Of a stretch of DNA of 64,000 nucleotides, positions 33,727 through 45,513 are shown in pieces. The notes under the pieces are model-generated. The model did no database searches. It had not been told where the DNA came from and saw only the letters and a list, made by a program, of their open reading frames with translations. The translations under genes and the position numbers were made by a program. Each line of letters opens with the position of its first letter. Position 1 is the first letter of the stretch. The stretch is from the NCBI GenBank assembly GCA_947685225.1, contig CANTUV010000035.1, positions 37,820,001-37,884,000 on the forward strand, given 5' to 3'. This stretch comes from Garcia nutans (taxonomy: Eukaryota > Streptophyta > Magnoliopsida > Malpighiales > Euphorbiaceae).

Positions 33727-34614
33727 CTATCTCTGAAACTGCACTGACCTACCAGCTGACCTCTGACTCCTACTAACTCTAGGAACAAAGCTTCCTTTAC
33801 CTCTCTTAACAGAAGAAGACCCTGCCTCAAACTGGGGCCTCCTAACCCTAACCTCTTCCTCTGAAGCAGCTGCAATAACTTGAGCTCGCTCCACACTCCG
33901 AGCTGCTGCCACAAGCTGGGAAAAATCATGATATCTAGATCCAGCCACTAGACACATGATAGAGGGCCTCAATCCCTCCTCAAATCTCCTGCATCTATCT
34001 ATCTCATCAGCTATAATGCCCCCAACATACTGGCTCAATCGAATAAACTCAACCTCATACTCAGTTACAGTCTTGCTATCTTGCTTCAAGCTTAAGAACT
34101 CCATCTTCTTCATGTCTTTGTACTCCCTAGGAGTATACTTCAACTCAAACTCTCTCAGAAAATCTGCATATGACAAGATCGGTGGATCATCCATAGAATG
34201 GGGCACTGTCCTCCACCAGTCGAATGCATCCTTCTGTAGCAATGATCTTGCATAATCAAACTTTTCCTCTGGGGTGGCTTGCAACTGAATAAAGATCCTC
34301 TGTACTTTGTCAAGCCACTGTTCTGCTACAGTTGGATCAGTAGTACCAAGGAAATCCTCTGCTCCATACTTCCTTAGTTTATCATAGTGCCTCACTGGTA
34401 CCACAGGCTGAGGGGGTGGCGGCGGTGGTTGCACTGGTGCTTGTCTCAAAGCCTCTATCACATGCCTAAGCCAAGCTGGCGGAACCTCCTCACCAACTGG
34501 TCTCCACGACACCGAAACAGGTGCCTCCCCAGCACTATCAACTCTAGCTCTATCCTCCGGAGCTACACTCTCCTCACTACCCTCAACTGACTGACGCAAA
34601 TGAGGATCCATCAC
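33727..34614 (-). CDS. Gypsy-A Gag, truncated by an in-frame UAG before the zinc knuckles
   Basis: 295 codons starting MMDPHLRQS. Proline run at 62-68. The retrotransposon Gag core spans about 84-235 (YGAEDFLGTTDP, FDWWRTV, FELKYTPREYKDMKKMEF, FEEGLR). It stops at TAG 33727-33729, preceded by CAG AGA and followed by AGA TTT. The zinc knuckles that bind genomic RNA lie after the stop, in frame, so a protein ending here would lack the nucleocapsid. The family normally reads gag and pol as one frame, as Gypsy-B does. The stop fits a C-to-T change of a CAG codon in a CHG context. The sequence around it is not the CAR-YYA type readthrough context known from plant viruses. Confidence 0.92.
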   Translation of the reverse strand: MMDPHLRQSVEGSEESVAPEDRARVDSAGEAPVSVSWRPVGEEVPPAWLRHVIEALRQAPVQPPPPPPQPVVPVRHYDKLRKYGAEDFLGTTDPTVAEQWLDKVQRIFIQLQATPEEKFDYARSLLQKDAFDWWRTVPHSMDDPPILSYADFLREFELKYTPREYKDMKKMEFLSLKQDSKTVTEYEVEFIRLSQYVGGIIADEIDRCRRFEEGLRPSIMCLVAGSRYHDFSQLVAAARSVERAQVIAAASEEEVRVRRPQFEAGSSSVKRGKGSFVPRVSRSQRSAGRSVQFQR

Positions 34615-34760
34615 AACCTATTTTTGCAAACACAGCAGAATACATCTTATTAAAGATCAGAGATTGCCAATCCCAACATATATTTTATTCAAAAACCACT
34701 TTTTAAAATCAAAATAGTCTTTTTCTTACATTTTACCTAGGTTGAGAATCTCAAACCTAG

Positions 34761-34772
34761 GCTCTGATACCA
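34761..34772 (-). other. Gypsy-A primer binding site
   Basis: GCTCTGATACCA in plus reading (TGGTATCAGAGC in sense), complementary to initiator Met tRNA; seven bases from the 5' LTR end. Confidence 0.95.
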
Positions 34773-34779
34773 AAACAAT

Positions 34780-37384
34780 TGTAACACCCCCACACCCAAT
34801 ACATACACACTACATACACCACAATGTAGTATACATGTATCGAATATAGGAATGCTACGGATTTTCTTAACGTTCAAAACATTTTAAACTTGATACAATA
34901 CCCTTATCGTTATATATTATAGAAAAGTAAATCATTTACTTATAAACAAAACATATTAGATATATATATACATACATTTAAATATTACGCAGAGGAATAT
35001 AGAAAACATTTACATATATGAAAGCATTTGAATACGTATTTACAATTATACATATATTTACAATATAACCCATATTTACAAAATATAAAAGAGTTATACA
35101 TGATTGGCAAGTCTCCTTTGATCTTTAAGTTCCCAAAATCAACTCTTCACTGTCTACTCTCACTCGGTCTCGAAGAGCTCTCGGGTTCAACCCTATTACC
35201 TGCGCGATCAAACACTATCGCGCTAAGCCAAGGGCTTAGTAAAACAATTCATGCTAATGTTATGCTTTAGTGCAATGCAATGTTTCACATTTGTATTAAT
35301 AAATCAACATCAATGATACACACACAATTAGTAAAGATCATACTCAACAAACAATATTCCGTGAATAGTCCGTTTCATCATATAAGTAATATTAACATTT
35401 CATTACATTAGAACAACATTTATGTTATACATAAAACCTAGACACCTATGGACCCATCAAGTACTTAATACGATATTCAGAATTCAGAGTTACTGCTTTG
35501 GTTCATAAACACCATTATCAAGCCCGTAGGCAACATATACATATATATTTATCTCTATCCATGGATAGCGTAACAGACCCGGTCTCTTGGATCATCAACT
35601 CATCTAACTCGAGGATATCCTCAACCCGGCAAGACTGTTACAAATCAAATATCTCATAATATCAATTATCATAGTGTAACAGACCCAGTCTCTTGGACCT
35701 CAATTCAACTCAATTTGAAGAGATCCTCAACCCGGCAAGACTGTTACCTTTCATTAAGTAGGCATGCCTCCAAAAACCAGAACTCTGAAATTGAATATCA
35801 TATTAAGCATACACTTATTTCATTATTCTCTTTATCAAACTCTTTCTCAATCTTTCTCATCAATTAGGCAAACATGCCATACATCATTCAATTATATCAT
35901 CATAGCCAATCACAATGGCTCTATATTCCATTTCATCTCAATTCACAACATAACATTTCAATCTTTCATAAACACATTCATTTGCATCATCATGTCATTC
36001 ACATTATTCATATATATATATATATCATCAGTGATATAAACATAACAATACACATTGCTCAAATAAATTAACAATGCAATAATGCCACATTTGAACTTAC
36101 ACACAATCATATAGGTTTTGTACTTACCTCAAAAACAAATCACACTACTCTTAACACTTCCTTGTTCAAGATCCTTCTATCTCTTAAATCAATGATTAAT
36201 CACTATCTTCAAGACCTAAATCAAAAGTAATAGCATATACTTGTTTAGGGATACACAAGAGATAATCCAATTAGGAATTAATTAGGGCAAACCCTAACCC
36301 TGACACGCTCACCCACACGGGCGTGTCCATGACCGTGCCCTAACTCCACGACACAGAAGTATTTACACGCTCAACAACATGGGCGTGTTTCTGGGCGTGT
36401 AAATTCTCAAATCTCACAGTAGCTATGACACACTCAATAACATGGGCGTGCTACTGGTCGTGTCAAACCTGCTGCCTCCAACACAATTGACACGCCTAAA
36501 GACCCTGGACGTGCTCATGGGCGTGTCCGGCCACAAATCAAGATTCCGACCAAAACAACCAAACACTCAACAAAACACTTTTATCCAACAACATCCACTT
36601 CACACCATCTTAACAAAACATACTCAAAACTCATCTAAAACTTGCAACACACCAAAACAAGCCAAACACACATCAAGCACAAAACACAAAATCATCTCAA
36701 AACCCTCACCACATATACAACATCATCTCTTCCAACCACTTACTCTTTTCTTCAATCCATACTCAACATCCATCATCCAATCACTCAAACACTTCTCACA
36801 TCTCAAAATCAACCAACACACTCTTAAAAATCTATCAAACTCAAATATCATTTCAAATAAACACAAAGATCACAAGAGAACTTACCAAAGTTATAAGACT
36901 TCTTGTATCATCCACTAGATCACTTCAATCTTCCATCAATTTGAGCTTAACACATCAAGATCTTCACTTTGTCTCTTGTTTTCCTTTGTCTATGAAGAAG
37001 CCGGCCACACAAAGAAGAAAGAAGAAATGAACCACAAAAATAAAGTCAACTCTTCTTTTAATCTCCACCAAGTGTTCCAATTCAAACAATTACCAAATCA
37101 CCCTTTTATCATTTGTTCTAGCTTTCTTTTTAATCCAATGCCCTTAATAGTCATTTCACCAATAACCAAATAAATATCTCTACCCCCCTTGACTCTTCAT
37201 TTGACCAATTTATATGTTATATATATATCATCATATACACAACATATACCATTCTCTCTAAACCCTATTTTCTTTCCCAATTTCTTTTCTCTTGCAATTA
37301 ACACATATATACAATCCAATATAACAACAACAACAATAACAATAACATAATCAAAACTTCTAGAGCATATATGAGGATATTACA
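34780..37384 (-). repeat. Gypsy-A 5' LTR (right)
   Basis: 2605 bp; two bases longer than its partner because of one extra TA unit near 36012-36023. Followed by the GTGAT duplication. Confidence 0.97.
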
Positions 37385-38189
37385 GTGATCATGAGTGAGT
37401 TGATCACTTGATAAATGTGAAAAAATAATGAAAAGAAAATGAGAATATGGAATGTATTGAAATGATAGAAAAAGACACGTAAAACAATAAAGAAAAACAA
37501 GTTTGGTTATGTTATGAGAAAATGTGAAATAATGTGTGTTTGCCTTGTATAGTATCTTATTCTAGAGAATTATTTTTGGTGCTATTAATATGATTTGCCT
37601 TCGGACTAGATGTTGGACATCATTATTATTTATTTTTGGGCTAGATATTGGGCATCACTATTATTTGCCTTTGGGCCAGACGCTGGTGTCGCTATTATTT
37701 GCCTTCGGGGCTAGACACAAAAGTATCATTAGGGGACAGTTGCGACACTTAGATTTTCGGTGTCATGATAGACCATAACAATATCTCTGAAACTAGAATA
37801 CTATATAGGGTCTTTGGGCCTAATGTGTGTGTGTGTGTGTGTGTGTGTGTTTGTGATAAGTTTATGTGTATATGTGTATTGTATTATGGAAATGGAATAT
37901 AATGAATGGAGTGTGAAATGAGTAATGAGATGTGATTAACAATGCATATGATGATAGACCTAAGCATAGTTGGGTCTATAGAATGAGGTAATCTAAAAAG
38001 AATTAGGTCACGAAACTTGATATTACGTATAATGGATTTGATAATTAAGATGTATGAATAAAAAAATATACCTGATAAATAAAATAAAAATTAAGAATGT
38101 TTATGTTTATAATATTTATTATTTTTAAATATGTACCTCTAAGCTATAAAGCTTAGCGCGGTAATATGTATCGCGCAGGTAATTAGAAG
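37385..38189 (+). repeat. LARD-D LTR, piece 2 of 3
   Basis: Continuation of the LTR after Gypsy-A. It contains imperfect tandem units ATTTGCCTTYGGGGCTAGAC near 37590-37720, a (GT)n tract at 37824-37850, and the stem-loop core GCTTAGCGCGGTA...TATCGCGCAGG at 38152-38178. It is interrupted after AGAAG (38185-38189) by LARD-C. The last 186 bp (38004-38189) are duplicated at 57439-57624. Confidence 0.85.
38156..38176. promoter_or_regulatory. LTR stem-loop in LARD-D
   Basis: Inverted repeat GCGCGGTA / TATCGCGC with a short loop (one G:T-type mismatch), in the same place relative to a GCTTAG...CAGGTAAT context as the Gypsy-A stem-loop. Function unknown. Confidence 0.55.
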
Positions 38190-41100
38190 TGTAACACCCT
38201 TATACTTTATATACGTACAATACATATTTTCAGCATATATAAAATATGCATATACAGTATAAAAGTGTCACAGACCGATTTAATAAAATTTTTTTACATT
38301 TCTGTTTTCAGATTTCAAATACTAATATATAAAATAAATAATATATAAATATTCTTTGCTTGTTATAAGAATCCAAAATAAATATTTTATATGAAAATCT
38401 CTGGAAAAAAATTCGCCAGAGTTTTATTTGTAATTTGGACGTTCTCAAAATTTAGCAAAATACAATCTGCATAAAGCAAACACTCCCAATAAAAATCAAT
38501 TTACTATTTTACCAATACTTCTCAATTTCTCCATATTTTCTCAAAATACTTATATATAGATATATAAATTAACGACACATATAAAATCCTATCTGAACAA
38601 ATTATTCAAAATATTCTTTACAATTTATATTATAAACTTCCAAAAACATATCATAACATATATAATATCAAAATACATAGTAATATCAAATATTTATATG
38701 TTGGCAACTGGCTCTGATCTTGATGTATCCAAAAATAACTCTTCAAGCTCAATAAATACAAACCTAGACCCGACTAGGTCTAGTAGAACTCTCTGGCTCT
38801 ACCAAATCATCCATGACACCTGCATAACGAATTACAATCACGCTAAGCCGAAGCCTAGTGGTACAAACTTTGATAATAACAATAAAACTCAATGCAATGC
38901 CAATGCACAATGCATATAGATGTCACATCATTCTACTTTCTTATATTTTTCAAATATTTCATAATCACAACTCATAGCATTATATTGCTCAATTGTATCA
39001 CAATTCATAATTCATATTAAAGCAAAGACAAGCATGAGCCCAATAAGGATCTAATATGCTATTTAAATTTCAGAGTTACTGCTTTGGTCCATAATGACAC
39101 AATGTGTCTAGCCCAGTAGGTAATATATCCATGGTTAATGTAACAGCCCCAGTCTCTTAGACCTCAACCCGGCTAGACCCTTAGGCCCCAGTATCATGGT
39201 CCTCAACCCGGCTAGATTGCTACAGTTTTTGAGGCTTACGACCCAATCTCTTCACCCCAAAAACATCATATTTATCAGCTGGCCTGGCTTACGACCCAGT
39301 CTTTTCACCATTCCAGCGTTTAGCCCCAGAACTCTGAAAATTGAATAACATACTAGGCACACAATTTATTCATATTTCTCCTTATCAAATTCTTTCATAA
39401 TTCCTTTATCAAAACTTTTCTTATTTTCTCATGATCAAACTAGGCATATTACCTTATTATATCATATTTTTCTCATTTTTTTTCTCAATTTTCTCAATTT
39501 TCACATCTTTCTTATTTTTCTCACTTTTCTCATTTTTCTCATTTTTATCAATATCAATTCATTTAATTATTCCACATATCTCATTTTTGCATTCACAACA
39601 CATTACCCAATTACTTTGGGTATTTTCACATAATATACATATTTCACATTCTACACAATTTAGCCATTATCAATGGCTTTTCATAATGCATTTAACACAT
39701 ATATAACATTACAAATGTCATAGCACATTATTCATACTCAATCAATGAACCAAGTAACTTAACACACTTTTCAACCAAAATGTGTTAAGCCCAAATGTCA
39801 TGCAAATATAAATAATATATTCAAAGTTTGTACATACCTCCACTAGCAACCCAAAGCAAGCTTAACACAACCTCCAATCCTATCCTTCCAACTTTCCCTT
39901 CACCACTTGGATGAAGCAAATCAACCTTCCTCAATGCCTATACCAAATGTGATCATACATAATCATTTAATATCACATTCTAAGGTATTCTCAATATCAA
40001 ACCATAATTAAACATCACTCAAAACTAAATTCCAAAATTAAGCTTCACCTCACTTTAACTTTGAAAAACCATATCAAGCCATTTAAATTAGTTTTTTAAG
40101 TTTTTTAATATCATTAGAAACATGTTTTAGCATGTTTAAACCAATTACATTAATTAACCACATGCTTATGCTCAAAACCCTAAAATGGCATAACCTTCAT
40201 CATTGAAGGATCTCCATTCCAAATCAATCCAATTATCATTTCAATCTTATTTCCACCACTTATATCATTAAATAACATGATTTAAGCATTAAAATAAAAT
40301 AATTAATCATTCTTTGAAAATTCACTTTTCCAAAACCCTAAATCAATACTACCATCTTCAAACTCTATCCAAACTTAACTAAATCCATCATTTGATTTTA
40401 AAATTCTTGTTTATGCATCAAAACAACACATTTGAAACCAATTTTCACAATTAAAACTCATAATTTAAAAAACTCAAATGTTTCATAACCCTAAATTCTC
40501 TCTCTTCACCAAATTCAACTTAAATTCAACCATTTCTTTAATCCAACCTTAAAATCATTGTTAACTACCCAAAATAACATCATAAACACCCATTTCAATA
40601 ATTATAACATACTACATCAAAATCCCAAACTCAACATAATCCAATTTTCTATAGAATTCAAAGAAAAGAGTTGAAAACTTACTAATTTTGGTGGAAATCA
40701 CCAAAAATCTACTTTGAATACTTGAAATTCTTTAATTTTTGGAGTATGAAAGAAGCAAAATCTTGGGCTAGACAACCGTGGAGGTTTCGGTCATGGAGAA
40801 GAAGAAGAAGAGATGAAGACTTTCTTTTTTTTCTTTTTCTTTTCATCTTTTATTTGAAACCATATATATATTTAAATAATTTAATAATTAATTAATTAAT
40901 TATTTAATAAATTAAAAGTCATAAATTCTCTCTTCCATTTAAAAATAATTTATTTTTGAATTATTTTATAAATTTTGAATTTCTAAGATTTAATTACCAA
41001 AATACTCTTTTACTTTGACTTTTCTTTTAAAAAGTGTTGACTTTTATACGTTATGTATATTTTACATATATATCGCATATATGTTCGACTTTTTTTATTT

Positions 41101-41429
41101 AAAACCCCTTCATTTTTTATTTAAAACCATTAATTTAATTTATCCATTTAAATTATAATTTATTTTATTAAAATTTTTAAAATTAAAACTTTTTAAAAAT
41201 TTGGGAAATTATACATATGCATAAGTAATGTGTATCTTATATACACATCAAATGTACCTTATATGTGTATTAAATATTAAGTATATAATGTATTAATCCA
41301 ACATATATAATTAATATACCATATGTATATGTTATATATACTCTAGATATATATATATATATATATTAAGTATATACAATTTATATCTCCAAATACTTAT
41401 TTAATTTATCCAAAATCACGGATGTTATA
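38190..41429 (-). repeat. LARD-C 3' LTR (left)
   Basis: 3240 bp, matches 57625-60850 over its length and the first 640 bp match 56797-57438. The end is GATGTTATA, the CA end having become TA. Imperfect 'CCTCAACCCGGCTAGAC' units recur at 39140-39330. Confidence 0.92.
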
Positions 41430-42548
41430 ATTTTCTCCCCCTTAAATAATTTCATCCTCGAAATTATCCAGTATGGAAATAAATCATCCAAATCATTATT
41501 TTACCAAATTATATAATTTCTATTCTTCCTCTTAGGTTCATTCTTAATTTACTTTTTACCATTTTCTAACACATCATTATACTGTCTATTTACTCAAACA
41601 GTTACAATAAATTATTATATCATCAATCGAATTGTCATTAGACAAAAATTAGTTCATCACTTTAAAATATATACCCACACACCTATTTCACTCAAGATAA
41701 TTGATCACTTCATTATCTTAAAAATATACTGTCATCACCTTAAATTTAAATGTTGATAACTTTTATCTTAACACAATAATTTTATACATCTTCACTTTGA
41801 TCCTACTCTTTATACAATTACCACATATTAATTTGACATCACCATTATACAATAGCAAAATCTTATTTCCTTAATAAGATTCATTCCCATTATACTATAA
41901 TTAACATTTTTTTCTTATAATTATTTGAAACTAATATAACTTAGCTCCTTTCATATGCATATACATATCAGAATGTTGTATTAAACACATTATCATATAG
42001 CTTGCATATTCTTAATACAACTACACACATTGAATTTCAATAAATATTTGTAAACTTATACATTTTGGATCAATTGATCTAACTATCACAATATGACCAT
42101 CACAACCTTATTCTATTATGACCAACCTTTAGTCTATTTTAAATTCATCAATCTGTTTTCAATTCATGACCTAATTCTATTAGATCAAATTTATTCTCAA
42201 ATTTTAATTCTCTTCGAATTCATCATTACAGATAATATTCACTTTCCTTAGTCTCGTTTACTTTACACATCATTTTCATCAACTTATTTATTTTATACCA
42301 CTTTCAAACACATGCATTATAACTCTTACTCACATTTCATAATTCCTTTCATTTACCATTTTCTCACATTTCTTATCGTTACCCTATTTATACAAATCAC
42401 TTTTCTTACACATTATTTAAAGCTCATCATATTTTCACAATTCTCTTATGTTTCCACACTTTCTATAATTATAAATAAATTTCTAGTATAAAATTATAAG
42501 ATACAACTATGCAAACCATAAGTATTGACCATGTTTCTAGAAGCATAA
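41430..42548 (-). other. LARD-C internal region, 3' part, with polypurine module
   Basis: Begins, in plus reading, ATTTTCTCCCCCTTAAATAATTTCATCCTCGAAATTATCC, i.e. in sense TTTCGAGGATGAAAT then AAGGGGGAGAAAAT before the LTR; this is the polypurine tract (about 41432-41443). The rest is AT-rich, non-coding. Interrupted at CATAA (42544-42548) by Gypsy-B. Confidence 0.8.
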
Positions 42549-42973
42549 TGTAAAACCCCTCGGTTTTATAATATTTGAATCCGGGGGCAAAATGGTAATT
42601 TTGCGCTTGAGGGGCAAAATGGTCATTTTGCACCCTTATATTTTGTTTGAACGTATTTGAGTGATTTGGTGCTCTGTTTGATACTCGGGACGATGTGACG
42701 ATCGTTTTGAGTATAATATTGTATTTTTGTGTTCGGGGGCATTTTGGTCATTTAAAATAATTACGGTGTTTAAATGGAAAAAAATATTTTTTTATTTTTT
42801 TATTTTAAAAATAAATACTGAAATCTATTTTGTGTTAAATTTAGTGAAGAGGGATTTAATTGTGAGTTTTAAGTTTGGGGGGTGATTTTTAATGGTTAAA
42901 TTGATATTTGAGGTTAATTTAAATAAAATAAATTGAAGTGGGGTTAAAACACAATTTTAGGAAGTGTTTGTGT

Positions 42974-42981
42974 TATAAATA
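42974..42981 (+). promoter_or_regulatory. TATA box of the Gypsy-B 5' LTR
   Basis: TATAAATA in the context GTGTTATAAATAGACC, about 425 bp into the LTR, just ahead of the GC-rich array; conserved in the 3' LTR at 51568-51575. Transcription probably starts about 30 bp downstream (inference). Confidence 0.7.
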
Positions 42982-43063
42982 GACCCTAATAAGCTAGGTT
43001 TAGAGTTGGAGACACTCACAAAATCGGGTATTCAATTTAAGAGAATTTTAGAGCAAAATTCGT

Positions 43064-43225
43064 AGCACCGTCGTTTTGATCCAGCCGCCCGAGGAAGCCA
43101 TTGTCGTTCGGCAAGTGAGCATCGGTCGTTCGGCGAGCCACGCGAGCGAAGCCTCCTGTCGTTCGGCGTGCTGCGTGCGTCATTCGGCGTGTGGCCACTG
43201 GTTCTCGGCCTGCCGTTTTGCCTGG
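43064..43225 (+). repeat. CGTTCGGC tandem motif array in the Gypsy-B LTR
   Basis: The motif GTCGTTCGGC or GTCATTCGGC occurs four times at spacings of about 20-40 bases in a strongly GC-rich segment right after the presumed transcription start. Same in the 3' LTR (about 51660-51820). Confidence 0.85.
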
Positions 43226-45447
43226 CTCCAGTTTCAGTTTTCAACGTTTCTTTAATTTTTGAGGTTTTTCATTTATTTCTCTTCAATTCTAATTCGATCT
43301 TTTTCCACAATCACATTCTAGGGTGTTTTTAGGTCTGATAAAACATATTTTGCATCGGATTTAAATTTATTTTCTATTTTTAATTAATTTTCAAAATGGG
43401 AAAAATCTGTAAGTGTTTTTGATAGATTTAACGGTTTTTGATTTAATTAACATACTTACAGTAATAGATCACGCCTAAAATTTATTGTATCTTTTTCTAG
43501 GGTTTCTAAGGGATGCCTGTATATTTATTTTATATTTTTAGGATTCGTATTTTATTTTTAATTAAATTTTGAATTGGTATAATTTGCTGTCTGGAATTAC
43601 TGAAAATTCCAGAAACTTTGATGAATTTTTATAAATCGTAGGTGATGGGTATAAGTCTGAAATTTTAGTATGTTCTGTATTCAGATGTTATTTACATATG
43701 GTAATTTTTGTAGATCCAGAATCATAATATTTGTTGGGTAAATAAATCATAGACCTGGTCACTACCAGAATGGATCTACTGGTCAGTCCATGTTGGGTTA
43801 ATTGTTTGAGGGCTTTTTACGTACTGGATATTTACAAAATTTGGGTATGTTGTATTTTATGAAGTAAATTTAATGTTAAAAATATTTGGGGAATTTTTAT
43901 ATAATTTTGTGTATGTATTTATGCATATGTATCCTACTGCCCATTTTAGTAGTTATGGATCGAGCAGTATATCGCAAATCGATTTTGGGGGACTAAATCA
44001 TTTTGTATGGACCTGAAATTTTATACGGTCGTCTCTGGAAGGGTGAGGGACCTTCTGGAATTTTTCCAAAATTTTTTTTAACAGCAGGATTAATTTATAT
44101 TAAATTTCCAAAATTACCCTTATTTCACTAAATACATCGATATTGTGGAAAAAAAACTAAGTTTCGCTTTTGGAAACACTTTGCTACGTTTACGTAAGAC
44201 TTAGGGGTGAATGTTTTTGCATGAGTATGGTCTGCAAATTTAAATTAAATCATGAGTTGTATGATGGTTGATTAAATGGTCAATTGGTTAGGAAAATGCA
44301 TTAGGGGTAAAATGGTCATTTTATTGAATAATACTCGATTGACTGTTATTCATGGCATACATGGCATACATTACACTTCATGTGAGTGAGACGGATTCTG
44401 ATGAATGATATTGTTGAATCGTATACTTAGGTGATATTCAGGTCGGTCCTCGGGATCAATAAGATCGAGGAGTTTGCTTATCTCAATAAGTCTGCATATC
44501 AGGTAAGTTCATGGGTATGATTGTTTGTTTGTGATGTGCTGATGTTTGACTAACAAATGTATATATATATATATTAAGCCCTTCTTATATACTATTCTTT
44601 CTCTTTGGTATTATATTCCTTCAATACCCGAGCCTTTATATGAATGTTTGGGAGACAGAGGAACGTGCTTGTGAATGCTAATATTGTGAATATTATGTTG
44701 TTGAAACTTTTCTTGTGTTGTGTGGTGGTATGTCATACGGGGACGGAGGATCAATTGTGGAAATACTGTAACTATTATTGCATTTGTTTATGAGGTTAAA
44801 AACCTCCACTGTACTGATATTGATACTGAGGTTGTTATAAGGGTGGATTGTTATTGTTAATTATTACTGATACTGTAACTGTTATTGAGGAGGAATAAGG
44901 GAGGATGAATTATTGATATTGGTAGACCCCGACATACCATCTTGATTGAATTAATTGTATTTGAGTTACTTGATATTTATAAACTGCTTATATAGTTGTG
45001 TTTCTCTGCCTCACATGAACTTACTGAGCGCCTATATATATAACGCTCACACCCCTATAGACTGATTTTGCAGGTTGAGGTCCACTGGTAGCATCAGTTG
45101 TTTATTTCCATTCTTTCGTTCTTTGGAATCCTAAAGCTAGTAGGTTAGTGGAGATGTTTCTTCCTTTATAGATTTCTGGATAACCTAAGGGCGGACTGAG
45201 TCTGAACCCGTTTCCTTGTAATAATGAGATTTAAACATTTGACCATTTTCAGTTAGACGGTATTGTGTTGGCATTGAATAATTGGAACACTTTATATATT
45301 GCTTTAGACTAATAATTGAATTTATGAGCATAACTTACACTATTTTCCTTTAAGGCATGATCTAACTATTGTTGTCTTAGGCTTGTATAGTTACACGTGA
45401 GTGTAACTGTACGCCGGTCACGGTCCCTAGTTGGGTCGTGACAAAAG

Positions 45448-45459
45448 TGGTATCAGAGC
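45448..45459 (+). other. Gypsy-B primer binding site
   Basis: TGGTATCAGAGC, complementary to initiator Met tRNA, four bases after the 5' LTR. Confidence 0.97.
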
Positions 45460-45513
45460 TCGGTTTTGATATTTGTGTTATCCAGAAATCATTAGGGTAT
45501 TCTTAAGTTTTTC

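Larger units (their letters stand above)
27319..37384 (-). mobile_element. Gypsy-A: young full-length Ty3/gypsy (Tekay/Del chromovirus) element
   Basis: 10,066 bp with TG...CA LTRs of 2603 and 2605 bp, flanked by GTGAT (27314-27318 and 37385-37389). Sense strand is minus: 5' LTR 34780-37384, PBS 34761-34772, gag 34614-33727, NC/pol to 29968, polypurine tract 29923-29934, 3' LTR 27319-29921. I find nine single-base differences between the LTRs, all transitions, plus one TA-unit length change, i.e. about 0.35%. At the often used plant rate of 1.3e-8 per site per year that is of the order of 0.1-0.2 million years. Domain order PR-RT-RH-INT-chromodomain and motif spelling place it in the Tekay/Del lineage. 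It is inserted in a LARD-D LTR. Confidence 0.97.
42549..45443 (+). repeat. Gypsy-B 5' LTR
   Basis: Contains a TATA box (42974-42981), a GC-rich CGTTCGGC array (43064-43225) and a stem-loop GAGCG...CGCTC (45026-45048). Unlike the surroundings it has several GC-rich blocks. The minus-strand open frame over the GC-rich part is a shadow. Confidence 0.97.

Noticed and set aside
43032..43244. 70-codon arginine-rich minus-strand frame, repeated at 51626-51838
   Set aside because: Shadow of the GC-rich CGTTCGGC array in both Gypsy-B LTRs.
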